Shown here: piece by piece, positions 26,584 through 36,611 of the stretch
Layout of the letters: each line of letters opens with the position of its first letter
Position numbering within the stretch: position 1 is the stretch's first letter
Source of the DNA: Shewanella gelidimarina
GTDB taxonomy: Bacteria > Pseudomonadota > Gammaproteobacteria > Enterobacterales > Shewanellaceae
DNA length: 64,000 nt
Assembly: GCF_023283945.1 (NCBI RefSeq)
Contig: NZ_JAKIKW010000009.1
Coordinates: 62,001 to 126,000 of the forward strand
Reading direction: 5' to 3'
Translations under genes and position numbers: made by a program
Notes under the pieces: generated by a model
The model's input: only the letters and a program-made list of their open reading frames with translations
Databases searched by the model: none
Told to the model about the DNA's origin: nothing

Positions 26584-28020
26584 ATGATGTGGTTTCTAAT
26601 GTGTGTCGGCCTGCTTATTGGTGGATATTTTATCTATGGTGCTTTCGTAGAGAAGGTCTTCGGTATCAATGCTCAACGCCAAACACCGGCATTTACTAAA
26701 ACAGACGGCGTTGATTTCGTGCCGATGTCCAAGGGTAAGGTCTACCTTATTCAACTGCTCAATATCGCAGGTGTAGGACCCATCTTTGGCCCTATTCTCG
26801 GTGCTCTTTATGGCCCCGCCGCCATGCTATGGATTGTCTTCGGTTGTATTTTTGCCGGTGCCGTTCATGATTACTTTTCCGGTATGTTGTCTGTTCGTAA
26901 TAATGGTCAGTCAGTTCCGAATCTTGCAGGTAAATACTTAGGTAAAGGCGCAAAGCACTTTATGAATGTATTTGCCATCATCTTATTATTACTTGTCGGT
27001 GTGGTATTTATTTCGGCGCCCGCAGGACTACTAGGAAAGCTTACCGGTTGGGACGTATCAATCTTCCTCGGCGTTATCTTTGCTTACTATCTTATCGCTA
27101 CCATTGTACCTGTCGATAAGATCATCGGTAGGCTCTATCCATTCTTCGGTGCGCTGCTGCTCTTTATGTCAATCGGTCTGACTATTGCCATCATGGTCTC
27201 GAGTGAATACACACTATTGCCTGGCTTCGAAGCTGGCGACTTCCTGACTAACCTTAATCCTAATGATATGCCTTTGTGGCCTGCATTATTTATTACTATT
27301 GCCTGTGGTGCAGTATCGGGCTTCCATGCGACTCAATCTCCTTTAATGGCTCGCTGTGTCGAAAGTGAAACGAACGGTCGCTTTGTTTTCTTCGGCGCGA
27401 TGATAGGTGAAGGTGTCATTGCGCTTATCTGGTGTGCCATTGCTCTCTCTTTCTTCGGTGGCGTTGAAGGCCTTAACGAAGGGATGGCGGGTAACCCGGC
27501 AAACGTTGTATATGAAGCATCTACTGGGCTTCTGGGTACCGTCGGTGGCTTTATGGCAATCTTAGGCGTTATTGTCCTGCCTATCACCTCTGGCGATACA
27601 GCCTTTCGCTCAGCTCGTTTAATTCTGGCTGAATTTTTCAAAATACCACAGACTGAATTACCTAAGCGTTTAATGCTAGCCGTCCCCTTATTCATCATGG
27701 GGGCAATTCTGACTCAAGTTGACTTCGGTGTTATCTGGCGCTACTTCGGGGTCGCAAACCAAACTACTGCGGTCATGATGCTATGGACAGCCTCTGCATA
27801 CTTGCTGCGACACAACAAGTTCCACTGGATCTGTACGGTACCGGCCATGTTCATGACGACAGTAGTGATTAGCTTCCTGTTGAGCTCACACACCTTAGGT
27901 GCAGGGCTGCCTATAACGATTTCAACCATAGCGGGACTTGTCTCTACCGCTGTCATTACCTCATTGGTGATGATCAAGACAAAGGGCAAAGGTGATGAAG
28001 GAGTTATCGAAGAAGCTTAA
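26584..28020 (+). CDS. CstA/BtsT-family peptide or pyruvate transporter (short form)
   Basis: A 478-residue integral membrane protein with about 13 hydrophobic segments. Conserved CstA stretches are L-N-I-A-G-V-G-P-I-F-G-P-I-L-G-A-L-Y-G-P, F-A-G-A-V-H-D-Y-F-S-G, S-G-F-H-A-T-Q-S-P and L-P-I-T-S-G-D-T-A-F. E. coli CstA and BtsT are about 700 residues, so this is the shorter subfamily. BtsT is a pyruvate/H+ symporter controlled by BtsSR; the btsS-btsR neighbours and the repeats upstream make pyruvate the best guess. Peptide uptake remains an alternative. Confidence 0.9.
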   Translation: MMWFLMCVGLLIGGYFIYGAFVEKVFGINAQRQTPAFTKTDGVDFVPMSKGKVYLIQLLNIAGVGPIFGPILGALYGPAAMLWIVFGCIFAGAVHDYFSGMLSVRNNGQSVPNLAGKYLGKGAKHFMNVFAIILLLLVGVVFISAPAGLLGKLTGWDVSIFLGVIFAYYLIATIVPVDKIIGRLYPFFGALLLFMSIGLTIAIMVSSEYTLLPGFEAGDFLTNLNPNDMPLWPALFITIACGAVSGFHATQSPLMARCVESETNGRFVFFGAMIGEGVIALIWCAIALSFFGGVEGLNEGMAGNPANVVYEASTGLLGTVGGFMAILGVIVLPITSGDTAFRSARLILAEFFKIPQTELPKRLMLAVPLFIMGAILTQVDFGVIWRYFGVANQTTAVMMLWTASAYLLRHNKFHWICTVPAMFMTTVVISFLLSSHTLGAGLPITISTIAGLVSTAVITSLVMIKTKGKGDEGVIEEA

Positions 28021-28121
28021 CATTTGCCCGTTTAGCTTAGGCCATCTAAATGCCAGTCATGTGACTGTAACGCCGTTCATTTAATGATTTATCGCGCGGT
28101 TGACTGATGTTCTAGATGCTT

Positions 28122-28159
28122 AAAAATCCGAGTCCTATCTCTAGGTCTCGGGTTTTTTT
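28122..28159 (+). terminator. Terminator of the CstA-family gene
   Basis: AAAAATCCGAG / CTCGGGTTTTTT with an inner CCTA/TAGG stem and a T7 tract. Confidence 0.85.
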
Positions 28160-28761
28160 ATGTCAGTTTGCCAAGCTTTTTAACTGTTCAATAAATTTAA
28201 ACCAATTCAAACCAATTCAAGTTGAATCGCTCAATGCCTTACGACCTCTAGAATTGAGCAAGCTCGGGTGTTCATTGGCGCTTATGAAACGTAAGTTAAT
28301 ATAGAGTCAATGACTTGGCTTCTGGTTGGGATGGCAAGCTATTAGCGTTAAGGAGCCGATTATCAGAGTGAGTAAAGCAAGAATTGTGGTGACCTGTAAC
28401 CTAGAACGGTACCTGATGGTGAAATGTGTCACCAGCTCATAGGAGACCGGCTGACATATCAGCTGAGTTTTTATGCTTCTTTAGCTTATGATATGAGCTT
28501 TAACGAACTCGGTATTGCCCTCGGGGCTGCCTCAAGATAGGCCAGAAATAAAAATGCCGATAAGTTTAATACCACTATGTATGGCTTTTTTGCCAGTTTT
28601 AAAATTTACACCACTTTTGGCCATATAAGGCAGGTTAAACACCAATAATATGAGATATATCCAATTCATCTTATTTTTTTACGGCTCTTTGAGGGTACTC
28701 ACTACCAATTCAAACCGAGATTGGGTATAAGGTTTATTCAATGCATTTTAGCTAGATAATA
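28160..28761. other. Decayed intergenic region before proB, with right copy of the short repeat
   Basis: About 600 bp with no credible gene. It contains the tandem AAACCAATTC sequence near 28198-28218, further CCAATTC motifs at 28650 and 28706, and the second copy of the 34-bp repeat (28606-28639). The proB promoter is presumably near the right end. The look is of degraded insertion DNA. Confidence 0.4.
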
Positions 28762-29880
28762 ATGAACTTAAGTGAGATTGCTTATCGCCGTGTGGTGGTA
28801 AAACTTGGAACGAGTGTGCTGACCTCGGGCAGCCGTAAGTTAGACAAAGCACATTTAGTCGAACTTGCGCGTCAAATGGCCAGTTTGATGAAGGCGGGTG
28901 TCGAGGTTGTACTGTGTACATCTGGTGCTATCGCCGCAGGAAGAGAACACTTAGGTTACCCCGAACTCCCCGATACCATCGCGAGTAAGCAATTATTGGC
29001 AGCCGTTGGCCAAAGTCAGTTGATCCTTGCGTGGTCTCAGCTATTCAGTATTTATGGTTTACACGTTGGCCAACTGCTGTTGACCCGCGCAGATCTGCAC
29101 GACAGGGAGCGCTACCTTAATGCAAGGGACTCGTTAAATGCACTGTTAGCCCATGGCATTATTCCCATCATCAATGAAAATGATGCCGTCGCAACCGCTG
29201 AAATTAAAGTCGGTGATAACGATAATCTATCGGCCAGAGCCGCTTTGCTTTGTGATGCAGACATACTTATTTTATTGACCGACCAAAAAGGGTTGTTTGA
29301 CGCAGATCCTCGCAAAGACCCCAATGCAAAGTTAATCACTCAAGTTGATACTATCGATGACAGCCTACGCATGCTTGCTGGTGGAGCGGTATCTGGCCTG
29401 GGTACGGGCGGAATGGCGACCAAGCTAGAAGCGGCAGATATTGCAAGGCGAGCAGGGGTTGAGGTGGTGATTGCGTCGGGACATCATAAAGATGTTATTC
29501 AAAAAGTGGTCTGTTCAATCCCAGTGGGTACCCATTTTACCGCCTTAGAAAACCCATTAGAAAGTCGCAAACAGTGGATCCTTGCGGGTCCAGCGACCCG
29601 TGGACAACTGATACTGGATCCCGGTGCGGTGGAAGCGGTCACTCATAAAGGCAGAAGTCTGCTTTCTAAAGGCATTGCTGACATTAAAGGGCAATTCCAA
29701 CGTGGGGATACCATAGAGCTAACCGATACACACGGTAAAGTCTGCGCGAAAGGGATGAGTCGATATAGTGCTAAAGATCTAAGCCTGATAGCGGGAAAAC
29801 ATTCAGATAGCATCGAGTCGGTGCTCGGTTATGATTACGGTGATGCAGTGGTTCATCGCAACGATATGGTGGTGTTATGA
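28762..29880 (+). CDS. proB: Glutamate 5-kinase
   Basis: First step of proline synthesis: ATP-dependent phosphorylation of L-glutamate to gamma-glutamyl phosphate. The 372-residue protein has an N-terminal amino-acid kinase domain ([26 protein letters not shown]) and a C-terminal PUA domain (from about residue 276), the usual build. The family is feedback-inhibited by proline. Its last codons overlap proA (ATGA), so the two enzymes are translationally coupled; the unstable intermediate passes between them. Confidence 0.97.
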   Translation: MNLSEIAYRRVVVKLGTSVLTSGSRKLDKAHLVELARQMASLMKAGVEVVLCTSGAIAAGREHLGYPELPDTIASKQLLAAVGQSQLILAWSQLFSIYGLHVGQLLLTRADLHDRERYLNARDSLNALLAHGIIPIINENDAVATAEIKVGDNDNLSARAALLCDADILILLTDQKGLFDADPRKDPNAKLITQVDTIDDSLRMLAGGAVSGLGTGGMATKLEAADIARRAGVEVVIASGHHKDVIQKVVCSIPVGTHFTALENPLESRKQWILAGPATRGQLILDPGAVEAVTHKGRSLLSKGIADIKGQFQRGDTIELTDTHGKVCAKGMSRYSAKDLSLIAGKHSDSIESVLGYDYGDAVVHRNDMVVL

Positions 29881-31145
29881 GTAATAGTGAATTTTTAAAC
29901 AGCCTAGGCCAAAAGGCAAAAACGGCAAGCTACGCGTTAGCGAGCTTAACAGGCGTACAAAAAACGGCTTTATTACGTTGTATCGCCAGTAAGTTAACCA
30001 ATGCAAAGTCTGACATTATTGCGGCTAATCAAAAAGATGTCGAACAGGCTCAAGCTAATGGCTTGTCTGAAGCTATGATAGACCGGTTATTAATGGACGA
30101 GCCAAGATTACTCAATGTGATTGCCGATATTGATAATGTGATGGGGTTAACCGATCCAGTGGGGAGCGAGATTGATAGCAGAGTGCTTGATAATGGTCTG
30201 CGCTTATCTCGTCGTCGCGTACCGCTTGGGGTTATAGGCGTTATTTATGAGGCACGACCTAATGTTACCGTTGATATCGCAGTCTTAGCATTAAAAACCG
30301 GTAATGCAGTGATACTGCGGGGCGGTAAAGAAACCTTGGCGTCAAATAGAGCCCTATGTAAAGTCATTCGCAGTGCGATGGCGGATCAAGGTTTACCTGA
30401 GGATTGTGTTCAGCTTATCGATAATCCAGATAGAAGTTTGGTAACAGGCTTATTAAAGCTCGATAAATATGTCGATATGATCGTGCCTAGAGGCGGGCAG
30501 AACTTACAGCGTTTATGTGCTGAACAAGCGACTATCCCAGTTATTTTGGGCGGTATCGGGATCTGCCACCTTTTTGTTGATGCAGAGGCTAATCTCGAAA
30601 AAGCGATTTCGGTGGTAGAGAATGCCAAAGTACAGCGCCCAACCGTTTGTAATGCTTTAGATACAGTATTAGTGCATCAACAAAATGCACAAAGCTTCAT
30701 CCCTGCGCTATGTAAGCACTTAGCGAGTCAAGGTGTTAGCTTTTATGGCTGTGAACAAACTCAGGCTATTATGGCGACGCACGAGCAAGAGGTTCTAGCG
30801 GCAACTGACGAAACCTTTTCAACGGAATGGTTGTCGTTAACCCTAGGAATCAAAGTGGTCAATACGCTTGATGACGCCATTGCGCATATCCGTCAATATT
30901 CGAGTGGTCACTCTGAGGGTATTTTGACTGATAATATTCATACCGCGAGCGAATTTATGAATGCGGTAGACTCTGCAGCTGTTTACGTTAATGCAAGCAC
31001 CCGATTTACCGACGGTGGTGAATTCGGCCTTGGCGCTGAAGTTGCTGTAAGCACGCAAAAGTTACATGCTCGTGGGCCAATGGGGCTTGAAGCACTGACG
31101 ACATATAAGTGGCTGGCCTGGGGAGATTACACCGTAAGAGGTTAA
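29877..31145 (+). CDS. proA: Gamma-glutamyl phosphate reductase
   Basis: NADPH-dependent reduction of gamma-glutamyl phosphate to glutamate semialdehyde, which cyclises toward proline. The 422-residue protein belongs to the aldehyde dehydrogenase superfamily. The catalytic cysteine is in R-P-T-V-C-N-A, and [17 protein letters not shown] is characteristic, as is the C-terminal [21 protein letters not shown]. It overlaps proB by four bases and ends before a terminator. Confidence 0.97.
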   Translation: MSNSEFLNSLGQKAKTASYALASLTGVQKTALLRCIASKLTNAKSDIIAANQKDVEQAQANGLSEAMIDRLLMDEPRLLNVIADIDNVMGLTDPVGSEIDSRVLDNGLRLSRRRVPLGVIGVIYEARPNVTVDIAVLALKTGNAVILRGGKETLASNRALCKVIRSAMADQGLPEDCVQLIDNPDRSLVTGLLKLDKYVDMIVPRGGQNLQRLCAEQATIPVILGGIGICHLFVDAEANLEKAISVVENAKVQRPTVCNALDTVLVHQQNAQSFIPALCKHLASQGVSFYGCEQTQAIMATHEQEVLAATDETFSTEWLSLTLGIKVVNTLDDAIAHIRQYSSGHSEGILTDNIHTASEFMNAVDSAAVYVNASTRFTDGGEFGLGAEVAVSTQKLHARGPMGLEALTTYKWLAWGDYTVRG

Positions 31146-31161
31146 TCACTCATCTGTTTTT

Positions 31162-31184
31162 AAGGCCGCTAATGCGGTCTTTTT
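31162..31184 (+). terminator. Terminator of proBA
   Basis: AAGGCCGC / GCGGTCTT around TAAT, followed by T5. Confidence 0.88.
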
Positions 31185-31409
31185 ATTCGTTCTAATAAAT
31201 ACCGCAGTATTGAGCTGCCTAGCTCTACATATGTAGTCACACCCTACTGGTAAAAAATACTATTAGTTAGTATAGAAGACCATAGCTCCATGTTCCTATT
31301 TTTCAGGGTGAACCTATACCTTTGAAAATCATATAGTTTAAAGTTGGCCTGTTGATTGCAATTCAATATTCAGTAAATGCAATATGAATCAAATCAAAAG
31401 GACTTCATT

Positions 31410-32066
31410 ATGACGATCGTAAAGGCTACAACAATCAAAACAGGTGTTATCGCATCGCTATGCTTTATGTTGGCGATGGTCTCAACGACGGCTTTTGCGG
31501 CATCGACACGTACCCTTAGCCAGAGTTATGCCTATAACGGTCAGGTCGTTAATCTAGACATGGACATAGGTTCGGCAAAGTTTATTGCCACAGACAATAG
31601 TGAAATCAAAATTGAAGTGGTGGTTGAAAGTGCTGATACCAATTGGTTATTTTTCTGGGGCGATACCGATCTCAATAAAGTGGCTATTGAATCTACTGTC
31701 ACGACAAGCAACATCAGTTTAATGCTCAGTGAACAAGGCAATATAGAGCAGCAATGGACTGTCTATTTGCCAACACAAGCGGCCTTATCATTGGACGTCG
31801 GTATTGGTAGTGTTGAAGTTACAGGTTTGTCGAATAACATTGATATCGAACTGGGTATCGGTAGCGCAAGAGTTGAGCATCAAACTTTGTTTAATACTGT
31901 AGAGCTTGACTCCGGTGTTGGGGATGTTTCAATTTCAGAATTGGGAAAGCAGTTAGCCGTAGAAGATAATGTGTTGGCCCAGTCATATTCGAGCAAAGAC
32001 TTGAGCGGAGAGGCGGCATTGTCAGTTGATGTTGGAGTGGGTGAAATAGTGGTTGTTAAGCTATAG
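31410..32066 (+). CDS. Secreted protein with DUF4097-like repeats, function unknown
   Basis: A 218-residue protein with a Sec signal peptide (hydrophobic core about 10-28, cleavage near A-F-A|A-S at residue 32). The mature part is rich in short beta-strand repeats of the form D-V/I-G-I-G-S-V/A-x-V (D-M-D-I-G-S-A; D-V-G-I-G-S-V; L-G-I-G-S-A; S-G-V-G-D-V; D-V-G-V-G-E-I). This pattern is typical of DUF4097-type beta-helix proteins in the envelope. The ATG at 31410 has AAAGGA upstream, and an in-frame start at 31377 is unlikely. It is a single gene between proBA and a convergent transporter. Role unknown. Confidence 0.82.
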   Translation: MTIVKATTIKTGVIASLCFMLAMVSTTAFAASTRTLSQSYAYNGQVVNLDMDIGSAKFIATDNSEIKIEVVVESADTNWLFFWGDTDLNKVAIESTVTTSNISLMLSEQGNIEQQWTVYLPTQAALSLDVGIGSVEVTGLSNNIDIELGIGSARVEHQTLFNTVELDSGVGDVSISELGKQLAVEDNVLAQSYSSKDLSGEAALSVDVGVGEIVVVKL

Positions 32067-32095
32067 GAATAACATCTTTAGCAACTGTTCAATGA

Positions 32096-32127
32096 TAAAT
32101 AAACCGGCATAGTTACCGGTTTATTTA
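32096..32127. terminator. Bidirectional terminator between the DUF4097-like and EamA genes
   Basis: TAAATAAACCGG / CCGGTTTATTTA, a perfect 12-bp stem with an 8-nt loop between convergent genes. Confidence 0.78.
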
Positions 32128-32156
32128 TGTTGTTAATTTTATTGCTCTTTACAATA

Positions 32157-33074
32157 TTACTGTGCTGGAATTCGTCTTTTGTTACGCCAATTACCCAACT
32201 TAGGGAGCACCTGCTGCAGCGCAAGAGCAGATAAAATCAAGCCTAAGCCCATATAAGTCGAACGTTCGATACTTTCATGCAGGATCCAAGCGATAAAGCC
32301 TATCGATAGCACGGGGGTGATAAACACCAGTGTGGTAATGCTAGCGGTGCGCTCCGCTTTCTTCAACGCAATAAGCCACAGCACAAAGGTCACACCCATC
32401 TCAAACAGACCAACATACATACCGGCTAACATGCCTTCTACATTCCAAGTCGGTAGCGATTGTGTCATAAGCAGTGCCGTGACAATGAATGGCAACCCAA
32501 CAAGGAAGCTGAGTAATAAGCTCACCACAGGGTCACCTTTATCTTTGGTGTTAACGATCCAATAGAGAGACCACAGCAGCGTGCTGGTGAGTGCCAGTAC
32601 CACTCCAGCGGTGCTTTCAAATTCAAAGCCAGTCAAATTGCCTTTAGTCGCAATGGTAAATACGCCCAAGTACGCCACTAGAGCAGCCACTAGGTCACTC
32701 TTTCTTAACTTTTGTCCCAATAAAGGCACTGACAATAAAGGCAACAAAATTGCCCAAGTGTAATTAAGCGACAATGCTTGCTGTGCAGGTAAAAGGTCAT
32801 AAGCTTTAAATAACACTAAATAGTACAAGAAAGGGCTGAGCAAACCGGTTTGTAAATAAAACAGTGGCCGGCTGACAAATTGCGTTCTAACCAGTGACAA
32901 CTTATTTTGTGCCACAAGGATAAATCCAAGCGCAGCAATAGAGGTGGTCACAGCAACTAGTACTAGCTGCAGCGGAGTGTAATGTGTCAGGGCAATTTTA
33001 AAAGCCGTTGCTACGGTTGACCACAGCAATATTGCACCGATGCCAAAAACGTAAGCCTGATGGGATTGTTTCAA
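32157..33074 (-). CDS. EamA/DMT-family transporter
   Basis: A 305-residue inner-membrane protein with ten hydrophobic segments in two EamA repeats (about 8-140 and 150-290). Signatures include I-L-L-W-S-T-V-A-T-A-F-K and P-A-Q-Q-A-L-S-L-N-Y-T-W-A-I-L-L-P in the first half and L-W-S-L-Y-W-I-V-N-T in the second. The start is TTG; an in-frame stop lies just upstream, and no ATG occurs before the first helix. DMT proteins export or import diverse metabolites, and the substrate is not predictable here. It is convergent with the preceding gene and divergent from dnaK. Confidence 0.87.
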   Translation of the reverse strand: MKQSHQAYVFGIGAILLWSTVATAFKIALTHYTPLQLVLVAVTTSIAALGFILVAQNKLSLVRTQFVSRPLFYLQTGLLSPFLYYLVLFKAYDLLPAQQALSLNYTWAILLPLLSVPLLGQKLRKSDLVAALVAYLGVFTIATKGNLTGFEFESTAGVVLALTSTLLWSLYWIVNTKDKGDPVVSLLLSFLVGLPFIVTALLMTQSLPTWNVEGMLAGMYVGLFEMGVTFVLWLIALKKAERTASITTLVFITPVLSIGFIAWILHESIERSTYMGLGLILSALALQQVLPKLGNWRNKRRIPAQ

Positions 33075-33239
33075 TTTTAATTACTCTACTGCTTCGAGAC
33101 TACATTCATACGATCAGCTATCACATACGTTAAACTGAACGACACCTTCTTCGATTGTATGCATTATACATCGTTCTTGGGTCTGAACTAAGTGTGAGAT
33201 CTAAAATATGTAATCAAATGACAAAATTTACACTTTTCC

Positions 33240-33268
33240 CTTGTATTCGTTTCAAACGTCCCAATATA
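33240..33268 (+). promoter_or_regulatory. Upstream sigma-32-like promoter of dnaK
   Basis: -35 CTTGTAT (33240-33246), a short spacer, and -10 CCCAATATA (33260-33268). It is less close to consensus than the downstream promoter. Confidence 0.55.
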
Positions 33269-33302
33269 GGTAACCAAGAGACGAAATGGACAAAATGTAA
33301 GA

Positions 33303-33331
33303 CTTGAAAACGATTCAGTCTGACCCCATTT
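33303..33331 (+). promoter_or_regulatory. Consensus sigma-32 heat-shock promoter of dnaKJ
   Basis: -35 CTTGAAA (33303-33309), a 14-bp spacer and -10 CCCCATTT (33324-33331). This matches the RpoH consensus almost perfectly and lies 48 bp upstream of dnaK. Confidence 0.88.
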
Positions 33332-33378
33332 CTATTACCAGATAACAAATTTAGTTAAGACATATTTCGGAGGACTCC

Positions 33379-35304
33379 ATGGGTAGAATTATTGGTATCG
33401 ATTTAGGCACAACAAACTCTTGTGTTGCAGTATTAGATGGCGACAAAGCGCGCGTATTAGAGAATGCTGAAGGCGATCGTACTACACCCTCAATCATCGC
33501 ATACACTGCAGATGAAACTTTAGTTGGCCAACCTGCAAAGCGTCAGGCTGTAACAAACCCAACTAACACCGTATATGCGATTAAGCGTCTTATTGGTCGT
33601 CGTTTTAAAGATGACGAAGTTCAACGTGACGTTGATATCATGCCATTCAAAATTGTTGGCGCAGATAACGGCGATGCTTGGGTTGAAGCCCAAGGCAAGA
33701 AAATGGCTCCACCACAAATCTCTGCTGAAATCTTGAAGAAGATGAAGAAGACTGCAGAAGATTTCCTAGGTGAAGAAGTCACTGAAGCGGTTATTACTGT
33801 TCCTGCATACTTTAACGATTCACAGCGTCAAGCAACTAAAGATGCTGGTCGTATTGCTGGTCTAGAAGTTAAGCGTATTATCAACGAGCCTACTGCTGCT
33901 GCACTTGCATACGGTATTGATAAGAAGCAAGGCGATAACATCGTTGCAGTATACGATCTAGGTGGTGGTACATTCGATATCTCTATCATTGAAATCGACA
34001 GCGTTGATGGCGAGCAGACTTTCGAAGTGCTTGCGACTAACGGTGACACTCACTTAGGTGGTGAAGATTTTGATAACCGTATGATTAAGTATCTTGCGGA
34101 TGAGTTCAAAAAAGAACAAGGTCTTGATCTACGTAACGATCCACTAGCGATGCAGCGTCTTAAAGAAGCTGCTGAAAAAGCGAAGATTGAGCTTTCAAGC
34201 ACCACTCAAACTGAAGTTAACCTACCTTACATCACAGCTGATGCAACAGGTCCTAAGCATTTAGTGGTTAAGATCACTCGTGCAAAACTTGAGTCACTTG
34301 TTGAAGACTTGATTACTCGCACACTTGAGCCACTAAAAGTTGCTCTAGCAGATGCTGACTTAAAAGTTTCTGATGTCAACGAAGTGATTCTTGTTGGTGG
34401 TCAGACTCGTATGCCTAAAGTACGTGCAGAAGTTTCTGCTTTCTTTGGTAAAGAGCTACGTCAAGATGTTAACCCTGATGAAGCCGTTGCTATTGGCGCA
34501 GCTGTTCAAGCGGGCGTACTCTCTGGCGACGTTAAAGACGTATTGCTACTAGACGTTACGCCGCTGTCTCTAGGTATTGAGACTATGGGTAGCGTAATGA
34601 CTAAGCTTATCGAGAAGAACACTACTATCCCGACTAAAGCGTCACAAACGTTCTCGACTGCTGACGACAACCAAAGTGCTGTGACTATTCACGTACTTCA
34701 AGGTGAGCGTAAGCAATCAAGCGGTAACAAGTCTCTAGGTCAATTCAACCTAGAAGGTATTGAGCCAGCTCCACGTGGCATGCCACAAGTTGAAGTTGCT
34801 TTCGATATCGATGCCGATGGTATCTTGCATGTATCTGCTACAGATAAGAAGACCGGCAAAGCACAGAACATTACGATTAAAGCCTCTTCAGGTCTAAGTG
34901 ATGAAGAAGTTGAAGCAATGGTTCGTGATGCTGAAGCTCATGCTGATGAAGACGCTAAGTTCGAAGAGCTAGTCACAGCGCGTAACCAAGCCGATGGCAT
35001 GGTTCACTCAACGAAGAAGCAAATCGAAGAAGCTGGTGAAGCATTACCTGCTGACGAAAAAGAGAAAATTGAAGCTGCAATGGCTGCTGTTGACACTGCG
35101 ACTAAAGGCAATGACAAAGAAGCGATTGAAAAAGCGACTCAAGAACTAATGGAAGCCTCTTCTAAGCTAATGGAAATTGCCCAAGCTAAAGCGCAAGCGC
35201 AGCAAGGTCAACCAGAAGGCGCAGACGAAGCTCAACAAGACGCTCACGCAGCTGATGATGTTGTTGACGCTGAGTTTGAAGAAGTGAAAGACGACAAAAA
35301 ATAA
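33379..35304 (+). CDS. dnaK: Hsp70 chaperone DnaK
   Basis: ATP-dependent chaperone for nascent and heat-damaged proteins, working with DnaJ and GrpE. The 641-residue product has the Hsp70 signatures [12 protein letters not shown] near the N-terminus, the phosphate loop [10 protein letters not shown], and [11 protein letters not shown]. The substrate-binding domain follows the linker [13 protein letters not shown]. The helical lid ends in a Gln/Ala-rich tail with the usual acidic end ([11 protein letters not shown]). GGAGG precedes the ATG. Heat induction is predicted from two sigma-32-type promoters. Confidence 0.99.
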   Translation: MGRIIGIDLGTTNSCVAVLDGDKARVLENAEGDRTTPSIIAYTADETLVGQPAKRQAVTNPTNTVYAIKRLIGRRFKDDEVQRDVDIMPFKIVGADNGDAWVEAQGKKMAPPQISAEILKKMKKTAEDFLGEEVTEAVITVPAYFNDSQRQATKDAGRIAGLEVKRIINEPTAAALAYGIDKKQGDNIVAVYDLGGGTFDISIIEIDSVDGEQTFEVLATNGDTHLGGEDFDNRMIKYLADEFKKEQGLDLRNDPLAMQRLKEAAEKAKIELSSTTQTEVNLPYITADATGPKHLVVKITRAKLESLVEDLITRTLEPLKVALADADLKVSDVNEVILVGGQTRMPKVRAEVSAFFGKELRQDVNPDEAVAIGAAVQAGVLSGDVKDVLLLDVTPLSLGIETMGSVMTKLIEKNTTIPTKASQTFSTADDNQSAVTIHVLQGERKQSSGNKSLGQFNLEGIEPAPRGMPQVEVAFDIDADGILHVSATDKKTGKAQNITIKASSGLSDEEVEAMVRDAEAHADEDAKFEELVTARNQADGMVHSTKKQIEEAGEALPADEKEKIEAAMAAVDTATKGNDKEAIEKATQELMEASSKLMEIAQAKAQAQQGQPEGADEAQQDAHAADDVVDAEFEEVKDDKK

Positions 35305-35331
35305 TGCCGGATAACTCCTAATTTATTCTAG

Positions 35332-35360
35332 CGGGCGTTATGAGGAAACTCTAACGCCCG
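35332..35360 (+). other. Stable hairpin in the dnaK-dnaJ spacer
   Basis: CGGGCGTTA / TAACGCCCG with an inner GAG/CTC stem closed by a GAAA tetraloop and a single bulged T. There is no T tract, so it more likely protects the 3' end of dnaK mRNA or modulates readthrough than terminates. Confidence 0.65.
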
Positions 35361-35393
35361 TTCGTGTAACTCCAGCAAAGAAAGCATGAGATT

Positions 35394-36524
35394 ATGTCAA
35401 AGCGAGATTTTTACGAAGTATTAGGTGTCGGACGTGACGCCAGCGAACGCGAAGTGAAAAAAGCTTATAAGCGTTTAGCAATGAAGTTTCACCCAGATCG
35501 CAACCCAGGTGATAAAGAAGCAGAAGCTAACTTTAAAGAAGTTAAAGAAGCTTACGAAATCCTTACCGACAGCGATAAGAAAGCCGCCTATGATCAGTTT
35601 GGTCATGCTGGTGTTGATCCTAATCGTGGTGGTGGCGGTCAAGGCGGTGCTGATTTTGGCGACGTGTTTGGCGATGTATTTGGTGATATCTTCGGTGGTG
35701 GCCGTCGTGGCGGCGGGCAACGTCAAGCTGCACGCGGTAGTGATCTACGTTACAACCTTGAACTGTCTTTAGAAGAAGCAGTTAAAGGTTTAAGCAAAGA
35801 ACTGCGCATTCCAACATTGGTCGCGTGTGAACCTTGTAGTGGTAGTGGCGCTAAGAAAGGCTCATCACCCACCACTTGTGGTACCTGTCATGGCCAAGGC
35901 CAAGTGCAGATGCGTCAAGGGTTCTTTGCTGTTCAGCAAGCCTGTCCAACGTGTCATGGTCGCGGTAAGATCATTAAAGACCCTTGTAATAAGTGTCATG
36001 GTGAAGGTCGTGTTGAGAAGAGCAAAACCTTGGCTGTTAAGATCCCTGCAGGGGTTGATACCGGCGATCGTATTCGTTTAACTGGCGAAGGCGAAGCGGG
36101 CGAGTTTGGTGCACCTGCTGGTGACCTATATGTTCAGGTCAGTGTACGTGAACATGCTATTTTCCAGCGCGATGGGAATAACCTTTATTGCGAAGTGCCA
36201 ATTTCATTTAGCAAGGCGGCGTTGGGCGGCGAGATTGAAGTACCGACATTAGACGGTAAAGTTAATCTTAAAATCCCAACCGAAACGCAAACTGGCCGTA
36301 TGTTCCGTATGCGCGGTAAAGGCGTGAAGTCTGTACGCAGTCATGCTGTTGGTGACTTGTTATGCAAGGTTGTAATGGAAACTCCGGTTAACCTGAATGA
36401 ACGTCAGAAAGAGTTACTTCGAGAATTCGAAGATACACTCACTGGCGAATCAAAAAAACATAGCCCAAAAGCTGACGGTTTTTTTGACGGTGTTAAAAAG
36501 TTTTTCCAAGACTTGAATAGCTAA
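35394..36524 (+). CDS. dnaJ: Hsp40 co-chaperone DnaJ
   Basis: Stimulates DnaK ATPase activity and delivers substrates. The 376-residue protein has an N-terminal J domain (Y-E-V-L-G-V, H-P-D motif in K-F-H-P-D-R), a Gly/Phe-rich linker (about 75-110) and four zinc-finger repeats ([32 protein letters not shown]). A C-terminal peptide-binding domain follows. It lies 89 bp after dnaK in the same direction, with a hairpin between them that may set their relative expression. Confidence 0.99.
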   Translation: MSKRDFYEVLGVGRDASEREVKKAYKRLAMKFHPDRNPGDKEAEANFKEVKEAYEILTDSDKKAAYDQFGHAGVDPNRGGGGQGGADFGDVFGDVFGDIFGGGRRGGGQRQAARGSDLRYNLELSLEEAVKGLSKELRIPTLVACEPCSGSGAKKGSSPTTCGTCHGQGQVQMRQGFFAVQQACPTCHGRGKIIKDPCNKCHGEGRVEKSKTLAVKIPAGVDTGDRIRLTGEGEAGEFGAPAGDLYVQVSVREHAIFQRDGNNLYCEVPISFSKAALGGEIEVPTLDGKVNLKIPTETQTGRMFRMRGKGVKSVRSHAVGDLLCKVVMETPVNLNERQKELLREFEDTLTGESKKHSPKADGFFDGVKKFFQDLNS

Positions 36525-36557
36525 TAAAAGTCATCGACTGGCTGATTTAGAACGACT

Positions 36558-36586
36558 AAAGCCTCGCATAGCGAGGCTTTTTTTTA
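36558..36586 (+). terminator. Terminator of dnaKJ
   Basis: AAAGCCTCGC / GCGAGGCTTT, loop ATA, and a long T tract. Confidence 0.93.
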
Positions 36587-36611
36587 CCCAAAATAATGGA
36601 CTGAATCTGCT

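Noticed and set aside
28116..28304. 62-codon ORF downstream of the CstA-family gene
   Set aside because: It starts inside the transcription terminator and has no coding character.
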